From positions 9,261-73,260 of the forward strand of contig JBNPWE010000015.1 in assembly GCA_050433985.1 (NCBI GenBank): a DNA stretch of 64,000 nucleotides, in the 5' to 3' direction. Position 1 is the first letter of the stretch. Every line of letters begins with the position of its first letter. This document shows, piece after piece, positions 26,596 to 36,601 of this stretch. Below the pieces are notes generated by a model that was given only the letters and a program-made list of their open reading frames with translations, searched no databases and was not told the DNA's origin. This stretch comes from JACIYW01 sp014359745 (GTDB lineage: Bacteria > Pseudomonadota > Alphaproteobacteria > Rhodobacterales > Rhodobacteraceae). The translations under genes and the position numbers were made by a program.

Positions 26596-27854
26596 CCTCC
26601 CGCCTGACCACGCTTCCCAACGGTTTTCGCATCGTGACCGAGGCGATGCCCGGCGCGCTGTCGGCGTCGGTGGGGGTCTGGATCGATGCGGGCGGGCGGC
26701 ACGAACGGGTTGAACAGAACGGCATTGCGCATTTTCTGGAACACATGGCCTTCAAGGGCACCAAACGCCGCAGTGCCTTGCAGATCGCCGAAGCGATCGA
26801 GGATGTCGGCGGCTATATCAACGCCTATACCTCGCGCGAGATGACCGCCTATTACGCGCGCGTGCTGGCCGCCGATGTGCCACTGGCCCTTGATGTGATC
26901 GCCGATATCGTGCTCAACCCCGTATTCGACCCCCGCGAGATCGAGGTGGAGCGCGGCGTGATCCTGCAAGAGATCGGTCAGGCGCTGGATACGCCCGACG
27001 ACATCATCTTTGACTGGCTGCAAGAGGCGGCCTATCCCGAACAGGCCATCGGCCGCACCATCCTGGGCCCCGCGGATCGGGTGGCGGGGTTTGGTGACAG
27101 GGATTTGCGCGGCTTTGTCGCGGAAAACTATGGCCCGGCGCAGATGATCCTGGCCGCGGCCGGCGCCGTCGATCACGATGCGATCGTCGTGCTGGCAACG
27201 GAATTCTTCGGCGACCTGGCCGCGCAGGGGCAGGGCCTTTGGGAACCGGCCCGTTTCGCGGGCGGCGAACGGCGCGAGGTCAAGAAACTTGAACAGGTCC
27301 ATTTCGCCCTGGGGTTCGAGGGGCCGGGTTATCGCGACCCCGCCGTCTATACCTCTCAGGTCTATGCAACGGCACTGGGCGGAAGCATGTCTTCGCGGCT
27401 GTTTCAGAAGATCCGCGAAGAACGCGGCCTGTGCTATTCGATCTTTGCGCAGGCGGGCAGCCATGCCGATACCGGCATGCTGACCATCTATGCCGGCACT
27501 TCCGCCGCCGATATCGACAATCTGACCACGATCACCATAGACGAGATGAAACGTGCCGCCGAGGACATGACCGAGGCCGAGGTGACGCGCGCGCGCACCC
27601 AGATGAAAGCGGGCCTGTTGATGGGGCTGGAAAGCCCGTCATCGCGCGCCGAACGTCTGGCGCGGCTTCTGTCGATCTGGGGGCGGGTGCCCACCGTCGA
27701 AGAGGCCGTGGCCGAGATAGAGGCCGTCACCACCGCCCGCGTGCGCGATTTCGGCGCGGCGATGGTATCGGGCGCGCCCACCGCGCTGGCCCTTTATGGC
27801 CCGGTGAACAAAGTCGCCGGTCTGGACCGGCTGCGCCAGAGGCTTGCCGCCTGA
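26592..27854 (+). CDS. M16 family zinc peptidase (processing peptidase-like)
   Basis: I chose the TTG at 26592, which overlaps the thrC stop and has GAAAGGA 9 bases upstream; the product begins MTSRLTTLPNGFRIVTEAMP. The 420-residue protein has the inverted zinc motif HFLEH at residues 47-51 with the distal Glu in VERGVILQEI, and a C-terminal inactive-type M16 domain. It resembles bacterial homologues of the mitochondrial processing peptidase beta subunit. Substrates are unknown. The gene is coupled to thrC upstream and overlaps the GNAT start downstream. Confidence 0.92.
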   Translation: MTSRLTTLPNGFRIVTEAMPGALSASVGVWIDAGGRHERVEQNGIAHFLEHMAFKGTKRRSALQIAEAIEDVGGYINAYTSREMTAYYARVLAADVPLALDVIADIVLNPVFDPREIEVERGVILQEIGQALDTPDDIIFDWLQEAAYPEQAIGRTILGPADRVAGFGDRDLRGFVAENYGPAQMILAAAGAVDHDAIVVLATEFFGDLAAQGQGLWEPARFAGGERREVKKLEQVHFALGFEGPGYRDPAVYTSQVYATALGGSMSSRLFQKIREERGLCYSIFAQAGSHADTGMLTIYAGTSAADIDNLTTITIDEMKRAAEDMTEAEVTRARTQMKAGLLMGLESPSSRAERLARLLSIWGRVPTVEEAVAEIEAVTTARVRDFGAAMVSGAPTALALYGPVNKVAGLDRLRQRLAA

Positions 27855-28438
27855 TGTTGCTGCGGCCCCGCCGCCTTCGGATCGAAACCGCGCGCATGAC
27901 GCTGCGTCTGCCGGTGCATTCCGATTTTCGCGGCTGGGCCAGCTTGCGCCAACAAAGCGCCGATTTCCTGATCCCGTGGGAACCCAGTTGGGCGCCCGAA
28001 CACCTGTCCCGCCGCGCCTTCGCCAACCGCGTCTACTGGGCGCAACGTGCCACAAGCGGCGGCACCGCCTTGCCGCTTTTCCTGATCAGCCGCGCCACGT
28101 CCGAGGTTCTGGGCGCGATCACGCTGGACAATATCCGCCGCGGCCCGTCCCAGGCGGGCACGCTTGGTTACTGGATCGGCCAGCCCCACGCGCGGCAGGG
28201 CTACATGCGCGAGGCGATCGAGGCGGTGGTGCACCACGGCTTCACCGCCCTTGACCTTAGCCGGGTAGAGGCCGCGTGCCTGCCCGAAAACGCCGCTTCG
28301 CGCGGGGTTCTGGAAAAATGCGGCTTCAAATACGAAGGGGTCGCGCAAAGCTATCTGCAAATCAACGGCCGCTGGCGCAACCATGTGCTTTACGCCAACC
28401 TGCGCGGTGACCGGCGCGGGCGCACCGGGGCAGGGTAA
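27854..28438 (+). CDS. GNAT family N-acetyltransferase (RimJ/RimL-like)
   Basis: The 194-residue protein begins at an ATG overlapping the M16 stop (TGATG). It has the RimJ/RimL layout: RIETARMTLRLPVHSDFRGW at the N-terminus, LGYWIGQPHARQGYMREAI (acetyl-CoA motif A), and the C-terminal AENAASRGVLEKCGFKYEG-type segment. RimJ-like enzymes acetylate ribosomal protein N-termini or other amines. A 31-base stretch inside its 5' part (27880-27910) is repeated inverted at 28511-28541. Confidence 0.9.
   Translation: MLLRPRRLRIETARMTLRLPVHSDFRGWASLRQQSADFLIPWEPSWAPEHLSRRAFANRVYWAQRATSGGTALPLFLISRATSEVLGAITLDNIRRGPSQAGTLGYWIGQPHARQGYMREAIEAVVHHGFTALDLSRVEAACLPENAASRGVLEKCGFKYEGVAQSYLQINGRWRNHVLYANLRGDRRGRTGAG
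27880..27910 (+). repeat. Inverted repeat arm 1 (within the GNAT gene)
   Basis: Thirty-one bases covering the codons for IETARMTLRL match the reverse complement of 28511-28541 at 29 positions. The two arms are 600 bases apart and flank most of the GNAT gene. Confidence 0.75.
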
Positions 28439-28510
28439 GAAACGGGGCAGGGCAAGAAACGGGGCGGGGTATATTTTGCCCCGATGGCCGTCAAGGAACC
28501 GTGACCGGGG

Positions 28511-28541
28511 CTGACGCAGCGTCATGCGCGCGGTTGCGATC
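28511..28541 (-). repeat. Inverted repeat arm 2 (5' piece of a GNAT-like gene)
   Basis: The reverse complement reproduces the 5' part of the upstream GNAT gene at 29 of 31 bases. It lies directly before the surviving 3' end of a metallo-hydrolase gene, so it may mark a recombination breakpoint. Confidence 0.75.
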
Positions 28542-28716
28542 ATCGGTGGTGTTGCCGATGCACTGGTTTTCCGGCGCGTCGCTGACGCGCTTTCTGGATG
28601 AAATGGGCGGTGAATTCGCCATCGACCAGCGCGCGGAGAGCGACATCACCCTGTCCCTGCACACCCTGCCGCCGCGTCCGACGATCATCGTCCTGCAACC
28701 GGGGCTTTACCGCTAG
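28542..28716 (+). pseudogene. C-terminal remnant of an MBL-fold metallo-hydrolase
   Basis: The last 57 or so residues of a metallo-beta-lactamase-fold hydrolase are readable (VVLPMHWFSGASLTRFLDEM, then TLSLHTLPPRPTIIVLQP). The whole metal-binding core is missing. Upstream lies the inverted copy of a GNAT 5' segment, not hydrolase sequence. A GTG at 28501 could start a 71-codon frame but has no good context. I read it as a deletion or inversion remnant. Remaining sequence between 28439 and 28775 shows no gene. Confidence 0.6.
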
Positions 28717-28775
28717 AATTAGTCTTGAAGGCCCCGCCCGGCCATGGTTCACCAGACCGGAACCCGGAGGGCCCG

Positions 28776-30185
28776 ATGATCGATGAAGCCTTTGTCGCCC
28801 GCCTGAACGCCGCGTTGCCCCACGACACCCTGTCAAAGCCGGGGCCGGGGTATCTGGAAGAACCGCGCGGCCGCTATGTCGGGCGGGGCGGGGTGCTGGC
28901 ACGCCCGCGCAGCACCGATCAGGTGGCGACAATCCTGCGCCTGTGCAACGAGGCGCGGGTGCCGGTGGTGCCTTATGGCGGCGGCACCGGCCTGGTGGGC
29001 GGACAGATCGCCCCCGACGGGCCGACCCCGGTTATCCTGTCGCTGGAACGGATGGCGGCGATCCGCGCGATCGAACCATCGGAAAACGTGCTGATCGCCG
29101 AGGCGGGCGCCGTGCTTGCCGATGTGCAGGCCGCAGCCGAAGGCGCGGGGCGGCTCTTTCCCCTGTCGCTTGGCTCCGAAGGATCGGCCCGCATCGGCGG
29201 GTTGCTGGCCACCAATGCCGGGGGCGTCAACGTGCTGCGTTATGGCAATGCGCGCGATCTGTGTCTGGGGCTAGAGGTGGTGCTGGCGGATGGCCGGATC
29301 TGGCACGGGCTGAAACGTCTGCGCAAGGACAATACCGGCTACGATCTGCGCAACCTGATCATCGGGTCCGAGGGCACGCTGGGGGTGATCACCGCCGCCA
29401 GCCTGCGGCTTTATCCGCAAACGGCCGGGCAGGGCACCGCGCTGATGGTGGTGCCCGATCCGCAGGCCGCCCTCGATCTGCTGGCGCTGGCGCAGGATCG
29501 CATCGGCGAAGGCATTTCGGCGTTCGAACTGATCTCGCGCCAGGGGCTGGAATTCCAGATCGAAAAGATGCCGGAACTGCGCCAGCCCTTCGCCACCCCG
29601 CCCGCGTGGATGGTGCTGATCGATCTTGGTTTGCCGCTGGGGCTTGATCCGGGCACCGCACTTGAAACCCTGTTTGAAACGGCGTCCGATGCGGGACTGG
29701 TCAGCGACGGGTTGATCGCCCGGTCAGAGGCGCAGCGCAGCCATTTCTGGCACCTGCGCGAAGCCTTGCCCGAGGCCAATCGCCTGATTGGCGCGATAGT
29801 ATCGCATGACCTGTCGGTGCCGGTTGGCAAGGTGCCGGAATTCATCGCCAGGGCCGGCCCGGCGCTGGCGCGGATCGGCCGCTACCGGATCAACTGCTTT
29901 GGCCATCTTGGCGATGGCAACCTGCATTACAACGTCTTTCCGATGCCCGGCCGCACCCGCGCCGATCACGAGGCCGAACGCGACGCGATCAAGACCTGCA
30001 TCCACGATCTGGTGCATGCGCTTGACGGCTCGGTCAGCGCGGAACATGGTATCGGGCGCCTCAAGGTTGCCGATCTGGAACGCTATGGCGATCCGGTGAA
30101 ACTTGGGGTGATGCGCGCGATCAAATCGGCACTTGATCCGCGCGGCATCCTTAATCCGGGCGCGGTTTTGCGCAGCCAGGGCTGA
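28776..30185 (+). CDS. FAD-binding oxidoreductase (GlcD / D-2-hydroxyglutarate dehydrogenase-like)
   Basis: I chose the ATG at 28776 because GGAGG lies 7 bases upstream. The 469-residue protein has an N-terminal FAD-binding PCMH domain (VPVVPYGGGTGLVGGQIAPD, LGSEGSARIGGLLATNAGG, IIGSEGTLGVITAASLRLYP) and a C-terminal FAD-linked oxidase domain ending INCFGHLGDGNLHYNVFP and SVSAEHGIG. It oxidises a D-2-hydroxy acid; D-2-hydroxyglutarate or D-lactate are the likeliest substrates. It stands alone and ends facing cueR. Confidence 0.9.
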   Translation: MIDEAFVARLNAALPHDTLSKPGPGYLEEPRGRYVGRGGVLARPRSTDQVATILRLCNEARVPVVPYGGGTGLVGGQIAPDGPTPVILSLERMAAIRAIEPSENVLIAEAGAVLADVQAAAEGAGRLFPLSLGSEGSARIGGLLATNAGGVNVLRYGNARDLCLGLEVVLADGRIWHGLKRLRKDNTGYDLRNLIIGSEGTLGVITAASLRLYPQTAGQGTALMVVPDPQAALDLLALAQDRIGEGISAFELISRQGLEFQIEKMPELRQPFATPPAWMVLIDLGLPLGLDPGTALETLFETASDAGLVSDGLIARSEAQRSHFWHLREALPEANRLIGAIVSHDLSVPVGKVPEFIARAGPALARIGRYRINCFGHLGDGNLHYNVFPMPGRTRADHEAERDAIKTCIHDLVHALDGSVSAEHGIGRLKVADLERYGDPVKLGVMRAIKSALDPRGILNPGAVLRSQG

Positions 30186-30205
30186 CGCCGCCGCCCCAAC
30201 GCGGG

Positions 30206-30224
30206 GCGCGCGCGTGCGCGCGCG
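30206..30224. terminator. Alternating CG hairpin between the FAD oxidase and cueR
   Basis: GCGCGCGCGTGCGCGCGCG folds on itself around a central GT and lies between two convergent stops (30185 and 30234). It could act as a bidirectional terminator, but has no U-run; alternating CG could also adopt Z-form DNA. Confidence 0.3.
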
Positions 30225-30233
30225 GGCCAGTCA

Positions 30234-30638
30234 TCAACCGGCGGATTGGTCCGCCGCCCCGCCCAGATCCTCCAGAATCGGGCAATCGGGCCGGTCGTCG
30301 CCCGCGCAGGCATCGACCAGATGCGCAAGAGTCGCGCGCAGGGATTGCAACTGCGCCACTTTTTCGTCGATGCGGTGCAGATGCGCCCCGGCGATTTCCT
30401 TGACATGGGCGCTGGCGCGTCCGGTGTCTTCATAAAGCGTCAGCAACGCGCGGCAGTCGTTCATGGAAAACCCAAGCGCGCGCGCCCGCGCCAGGAATGT
30501 CAGCTTGTGCAGGTCGCGGTCGCGAAAGGCGCGGTAGCCGTTGGTGTCGCGCAGCGGGCGGATCAGCCCGATACCTTCGTAATAGCGGATGGTCTTGGCC
30601 GGAAGGCCGGATTTTTGGGCAACTTCGCCGATGTTCAT
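30234..30638 (-). CDS. cueR: Copper-responsive MerR-family regulator CueR
   Basis: I chose the ATG at 30638 because AGGAGG sits just upstream. The 134-residue protein begins with the MerR helix-turn-helix (MNIGEVAQKSGLPAKTIRYY), has a dimerisation helix, and ends with the CueR metal loop DACAGDDRPDCPILED, whose two Cys are seven residues apart. This is the Cu(I)/Ag(I)/Au(I) type. It starts 16 bases after the copA stop, so the pair form a copA-cueR operon, which CueR should activate from the promoter at 33190-33220. Confidence 0.94.
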   Translation of the reverse strand: MNIGEVAQKSGLPAKTIRYYEGIGLIRPLRDTNGYRAFRDRDLHKLTFLARARALGFSMNDCRALLTLYEDTGRASAHVKEIAGAHLHRIDEKVAQLQSLRATLAHLVDACAGDDRPDCPILEDLGGAADQSAG

Positions 30639-30654
30639 GATCACCTCCTGGCTG

Positions 30655-33162
<2,508 letters not shown>

Positions 33163-33189
33163 GACGGCCTCCTTGATGGGTGGCTTCAC

Positions 33190-33220
33190 CTCATAAGGGT
33201 TCCCGCGGCTGGAAGGTCAA
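33190..33220 (-). promoter_or_regulatory. CueR-type promoter with a 19-bp spacer for copA-cueR
   Basis: On the minus strand TTGACC (-35) and TATGAG (-10) are separated by exactly 19 bases, TTCCAGCCGCGGGAACCCT. The long spacer is the hallmark of MerR-family promoters, and the TTCC/GGGAA arms within it form the operator dyad. The -35 with its following TTCC matches the classical copA promoter. The start of transcription would fall about 20 bases before the copA ATG. Confidence 0.8.
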
Positions 33221-33314
33221 GGGGATTGTGCGCTGCCCGATGCAATAGTGCGCTTGGCCGGGGTTGACCGCGCCGCCCCCGCATGCAGCATGGCCGAAAC
33301 GACAGGAGGCACGG

Positions 33315-34226
33315 GTGCGCGACATTCCCGACACGATAGATGCGGTAGCAGACCTGCTGGCCGGGCAGGGCTATGTCTGCGGGCGGTCGCTGGCGACGGT
33401 GGCGTTTCTGGCGCTGCGCCTTGGGCGGCCGCTGTTTCTGGAAGGCGAGGCCGGGGTGGGCAAGACCGAAATCGCCAAGGCGCTGGCCACGGGGCTTGGC
33501 CGCCGCCTGATCCGGTTGCAATGCTATGAGGGGCTTGACGCGGCTTCGGCGGTTTATGAATGGAACTTTGCCGCGCAGATGATCGCGATCCGCACCGCCG
33601 AGGCGGCGGGGATGGCCGACCGCGAGGCGTTGAAATCGGAACTGTTCACCGAGGAATATCTGATCGCGCGCCCCCTTCTGGAGGCGATGCGCCCACAAGA
33701 CGGCGGCCCGCCGGTTCTGCTGATCGACGAGCTTGACCGCACGGATGAGCCGTTCGAGGCGTTCCTGCTGGAGGCATTGTCAGACTTTCAGGTGACGATC
33801 CCCGAACTGGGCACCATCCGCGCGCCCGAACCCCCGATCGTGATTGTCACCTCGAACCGCACCCGCGAGGTGCATGACGCGTTGAAGCGCCGGTGCCTTT
33901 ATCACTGGGTCGATTACCCCGATTTCGAACGCGAGTTGCAGATCGTCACCGCCCGCGCCCCCGAGGCGTCGGAAGCGCTGTCGCGCGAGGTGGTGGGTTT
34001 TGTGCAGCGGTTGCGCGGTGAGGATCTGTTCAAGAAGCCCGGTGTGGCCGAAACCATAGATTGGGCCAAATGCCTGCTGGCGCTGGATGTGATCGCCCTG
34101 TCGCCCGAGGTGATTTCGGATACGCTGGGGGCGATATTGAAGTATCAGGACGATATTCAGAAGATCGAAGGCTCTCAGGCGAAGAAACTTCTCGACGAGG
34201 TCCGCGCCGACCTCGCGCCTGCCTGA
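33315..34226 (+). CDS. MoxR-type AAA+ ATPase
   Basis: I prefer the GTG at 33315 (AGGAGG 8 bases upstream; product starts MRDIPDTIDAVADLLAGQGY, 303 residues) over a start at 33264. Motifs: Walker A GEAGVGKTEIAK, Walker B VLLIDELDRTDEPFE, sensor 1 IVIVTSNRTREVHDALKRRC. MoxR ATPases act as chaperone-like partners of VWA proteins, and a VWA gene follows at 35012. The two would normally be adjacent; here an AT-rich gene lies between them. It resembles CoxD-type proteins, but no CO dehydrogenase genes are present, so the client is unknown. Confidence 0.88.
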   Translation: MRDIPDTIDAVADLLAGQGYVCGRSLATVAFLALRLGRPLFLEGEAGVGKTEIAKALATGLGRRLIRLQCYEGLDAASAVYEWNFAAQMIAIRTAEAAGMADREALKSELFTEEYLIARPLLEAMRPQDGGPPVLLIDELDRTDEPFEAFLLEALSDFQVTIPELGTIRAPEPPIVIVTSNRTREVHDALKRRCLYHWVDYPDFERELQIVTARAPEASEALSREVVGFVQRLRGEDLFKKPGVAETIDWAKCLLALDVIALSPEVISDTLGAILKYQDDIQKIEGSQAKKLLDEVRADLAPA

Positions 34227-34318
34227 CCTACGCCCCGGCCCGCCCTTCATCCATTGCGTCAACTCTCAATTTCTGTTAGCGTGAACCTCGATGAATTTTA
34301 AATTTGTTTGGTGCTTGG

Positions 34319-34876
34319 ATGTTCAGACTGTTCAAGAAAAATGCGCCTAAAAATGCGCCTAAAAATGCGCCTGTTGATAGAGACATCTTATTTTATGGTA
34401 TCTTGGCTACAACTATCGATAAAATTCAGGACTACTACCTAAATGGGATAGCAGGCTCCACACCTATTAAGGATGTTAAAAAAACAGAAGTTGTGATTTT
34501 CGCGATCATTTTGGTCAAGACAGCTATCAATGGTTTCTCGCTCACTCAAAAAACTGCTGAGCAGGATGCTCTTAATCTTTTGATCGCTGGGGTAAAGTAT
34601 ATTTCCGGGAATGTGGAGGCCGATGAGCGCACAATCTTGGGAGTGATCTTGAGGCGTGAAGATGAATACTATCCGGTGATCTACGCTGAAATGGTGGACA
34701 GACAAGAAGGCTCCTTCGTCGTTCCGCAAATTGGCGCTCTTCTCGACAGCCACGTGCTTTTGGTTGAAGCAGATGATGATGCTATTGACGCCTCGTGCCG
34801 ATCATTAGGAATTCAAGCATCGTTTCTTGCGGCCATCGAGGCGGTAGAATTGGTCTACAGTGGAAAACTTGGCTAA
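34319..34876 (+). CDS. AT-rich orphan protein of unknown function
   Basis: I do not recognise this 185-residue protein. It begins MFRLFKKNAPKNAPKNAP: three KNAP units encoded by a perfect triple 12-base DNA repeat. The rest has a hydrophobic stretch KTEVVIFAIILVKTAINGF, an acidic C-terminal half and no known motif. Base composition is clearly more AT-rich and its codon use unlike the neighbours. It lies between the MoxR ATPase and its VWA partner and is followed by a strong terminator, which suggests a transferred one-gene cassette. A possible -10 (TTTAAAT near 34297) is weak. An ATG start is chosen; a TTG at 34304 is possible. Confidence 0.65.
   Translation: MFRLFKKNAPKNAPKNAPVDRDILFYGILATTIDKIQDYYLNGIAGSTPIKDVKKTEVVIFAIILVKTAINGFSLTQKTAEQDALNLLIAGVKYISGNVEADERTILGVILRREDEYYPVIYAEMVDRQEGSFVVPQIGALLDSHVLLVEADDDAIDASCRSLGIQASFLAAIEAVELVYSGKLG
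34337..34372 (+). repeat. Triple 12-bp tandem repeat in the AT-rich orphan
   Basis: Three perfect copies of AAAAATGCGCCT encode three consecutive KNAP units near the N-terminus. Because the unit is 12 bases, copy-number change would alter length but not frame. Confidence 0.95.
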
Positions 34877-34911
34877 ATCGCCCCAAAACTTAGTTGTGGT
34901 AGAATCTGCTG

Positions 34912-34954
34912 CCCCAAATCTCAGCCGAAAAGTCGGATTTGTGGGACTTTTTTT
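34912..34954 (+). terminator. Rho-independent terminator after the AT-rich orphan
   Basis: CAAATC at 34915 pairs with GATTTG at 34936, extended outside by CCC/GGG with one bulge and inside by CGA/TCG around AAAG. A run of seven T follows immediately. This is the clearest intrinsic terminator in the window and would isolate the orphan gene from the VWA gene downstream. Confidence 0.85.
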
Positions 34955-34966
34955 CAAGATGAAGCG
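34947..34966 (+). repeat. Dispersed repeat, variant B-like copy
   Basis: CTTTTTTTCAAGATGAAGCG resembles the right half of the copy at 17854 (CAAGGTGAAGCG). It overlaps the terminator's T-run and lies at the right edge of the AT-rich insert. The match is short, so membership of the family is tentative. Confidence 0.4.
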
Positions 34967-35011
34967 GCAGGGTGGCAAGATGCAATCTTGGCCGAAACTA
35001 TGTGTTAGGTG

Positions 35012-36295
35012 ATGTCGGAATACGCCCCGCTCGACATTCCCGAAGATGGCAAGCTGGCCGCCAATATCACCCATTTCGCGCGGGCGTTGCGGCGCGCGGG
35101 GCTGCCGATCGGGCCGGGGCGGGTGGTGGATGCGGTGCGGGCGGTGGCGGCGACGGGGTTTTCGGAGCGGCGCGATTTCTATTGGGTGTTGCATGCCTGT
35201 TTCGTGTCGCGCCCCGAACACCGGGCGGTGTTCGCGCAGGTGTTTCGTTTGTATTGGCGCGATCCGCGTTATCTGGAACAGATGATGTCGTTCATGCTGC
35301 CCGCCTTGCGCGGGGTGCAGGAGGAACGCCGCGCGGCCCCTGCGGAAAAGCGGGCGGCCGGGGCGCTGCTGGACGGGCTGGAACCCGAGGCGCCGCCACC
35401 CGACGGGGACGCGGGCGAGGGCGTGGTCGAGGTTGACGCCAGTTTGACGGCCTCGGCGGAAGAGCGGCTGCGGACGCTGGATTTCGAACAGATGAGCGTT
35501 GGGGAAATGGCCGAGGCCAAGCGATTGCTGGCGCGGCTGGTCTTGCCGGTGCGCCCGCTGATCTCGCGCCGGACGGTGGCGGCGCGGGCGGGGCGGATGG
35601 CCGACTGGCAGGCCACGATGCGCGGCGCGATGCGCCGGGGCGGCGAGGTAACGGCACTGGCGCGGCGGGCGCGGCGGCTGCGTTGGCCCAACCTTGTGGT
35701 GCTGTGTGACATTTCGGGATCGATGGCCGATTATTCGCGCATGGTGCTGCATTTCCTTCATGCGGTCGCCAATCAGAAGGGGGCGGGCTGGGCGCGGGTG
35801 CATGGGTTCACCTTTGGCACCCAGCTGACCAACATCACCCGGCATCTCGGCGCGCGCGATGTCGATGCGGCGCTGGCCGCCGCCGGGGCCGAGGCGCAGG
35901 ATTGGCGGGGAGGTACCCGGATCGGCGACTGCCTGCACGCCTTCAACCGCGACTGGTCGCGGCGGGTTCTGGGGACGGGGGCGGTGGTCTTGCTGATCAC
36001 CGACGGGCTGGACCGGGGCGACGCGGCGGCGCTGGGCCATGAGATGGCGCGGCTGCACCTTTCGGCGCGGCGGCTGATCTGGGTCAATCCGCTGCTGCGC
36101 TGGGAGGGGTTCGCGCCGCGTGCGGGGGGTATCCGTTCCATGCTGCCGCATGTCGATACCTTTCGGGCCGGGCATTCGATCGCCACGCTGGAGGCGCTGG
36201 CAACGGTGATTTCCGACCCCCGCGATGGGGGCGAGAAGGCGCGGCTTATGCGGCTGCTGGGCGATGGGGGCGGGCCTGAGGCCGGGGGACTGTAG
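35012..36295 (+). CDS. VWA domain-containing CoxE-like protein
   Basis: The 427-residue protein has an N-terminal helical region (LPIGPGRVVDAVRAVAATGF) and a C-terminal von Willebrand A domain with a MIDAS motif DISGSMADYS and later Asp in LLITDGLDRGD. CoxE-like VWA proteins act with MoxR ATPases in maturation of metalloenzymes or other complexes. The partner gene is at 33315, separated by the AT-rich orphan. An ATG at 35012 follows AGG; a GTG just before is also possible. Its stop codon lies inside the first unit of a 15-base tandem repeat, so the last residues (GPEAGGL) are partly repeat-derived. Confidence 0.88.
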   Translation: MSEYAPLDIPEDGKLAANITHFARALRRAGLPIGPGRVVDAVRAVAATGFSERRDFYWVLHACFVSRPEHRAVFAQVFRLYWRDPRYLEQMMSFMLPALRGVQEERRAAPAEKRAAGALLDGLEPEAPPPDGDAGEGVVEVDASLTASAEERLRTLDFEQMSVGEMAEAKRLLARLVLPVRPLISRRTVAARAGRMADWQATMRGAMRRGGEVTALARRARRLRWPNLVVLCDISGSMADYSRMVLHFLHAVANQKGAGWARVHGFTFGTQLTNITRHLGARDVDAALAAAGAEAQDWRGGTRIGDCLHAFNRDWSRRVLGTGAVVLLITDGLDRGDAAALGHEMARLHLSARRLIWVNPLLRWEGFAPRAGGIRSMLPHVDTFRAGHSIATLEALATVISDPRDGGEKARLMRLLGDGGGPEAGGL

Positions 36296-36343
36296 GCCGG
36301 GGGCTCTGTAGGCTGGGGGACTGTAGGCTGGGGGATCGCGTAG
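36281..36343 (+). repeat. Four-copy imperfect 15-17-bp tandem repeat
   Basis: Units of the form GCYGGGGGACTGTAG run head to tail four times from the last codons of the VWA gene into the gap. The first unit contains the VWA stop codon (TAG). Each unit ends in TAG. Confidence 0.85.
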
Positions 36344-36555
36344 GATTTTGTGCCCGGACCTGGTAACCCCCTGATGATAAGACCCGTGTATCAGCATCGA
36401 CAAAGACCTGTCGGAGCGTCTGATGGAAGGCCGCGCGCCCGGCGGTCAGAACCGGTACGCGGTCTATCCGTCTGCGCGGATCAGGTTTCCCGACGATCCG
36501 GGGCGAAGCCCGCGCGAAACTGCGGCAGCTTGCAACGGTGATCCGCGCCCCGGTC
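36344..36555. other. Gap without a supported gene (VWA to ABC permease)
   Basis: These 212 bases, together with the flanking tandem repeats, separate the convergent VWA and ABC permease genes. Short open frames occur but have no ribosome site, homology or codon bias that I can support. Confidence 0.6.
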
Positions 36556-36601
36556 GCAGGGTATCAGGGGCCGCAGGGTATCAGGGGCCGCAGGTATCAG
36601 G
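36556..36601 (+). repeat. 17-bp tandem repeat at the ABC permease 3' end
   Basis: Two perfect copies of GCAGGGTATCAGGGGCC are followed by a partial third (GCAGGTATCAGG). The array runs into the stop codon of the ABC permease gene at 36597. Confidence 0.85.

Noticed and set aside
34805..36403. A 532-codon minus-strand open frame spanning the VWA gene
   Set aside because: It is antisense to the VWA gene, has no motif and begins in the repeat-bearing gap.
36281..36601. A possible CRISPR-like array
   Set aside because: The units are contiguous tandem repeats without unique spacers of regular length.
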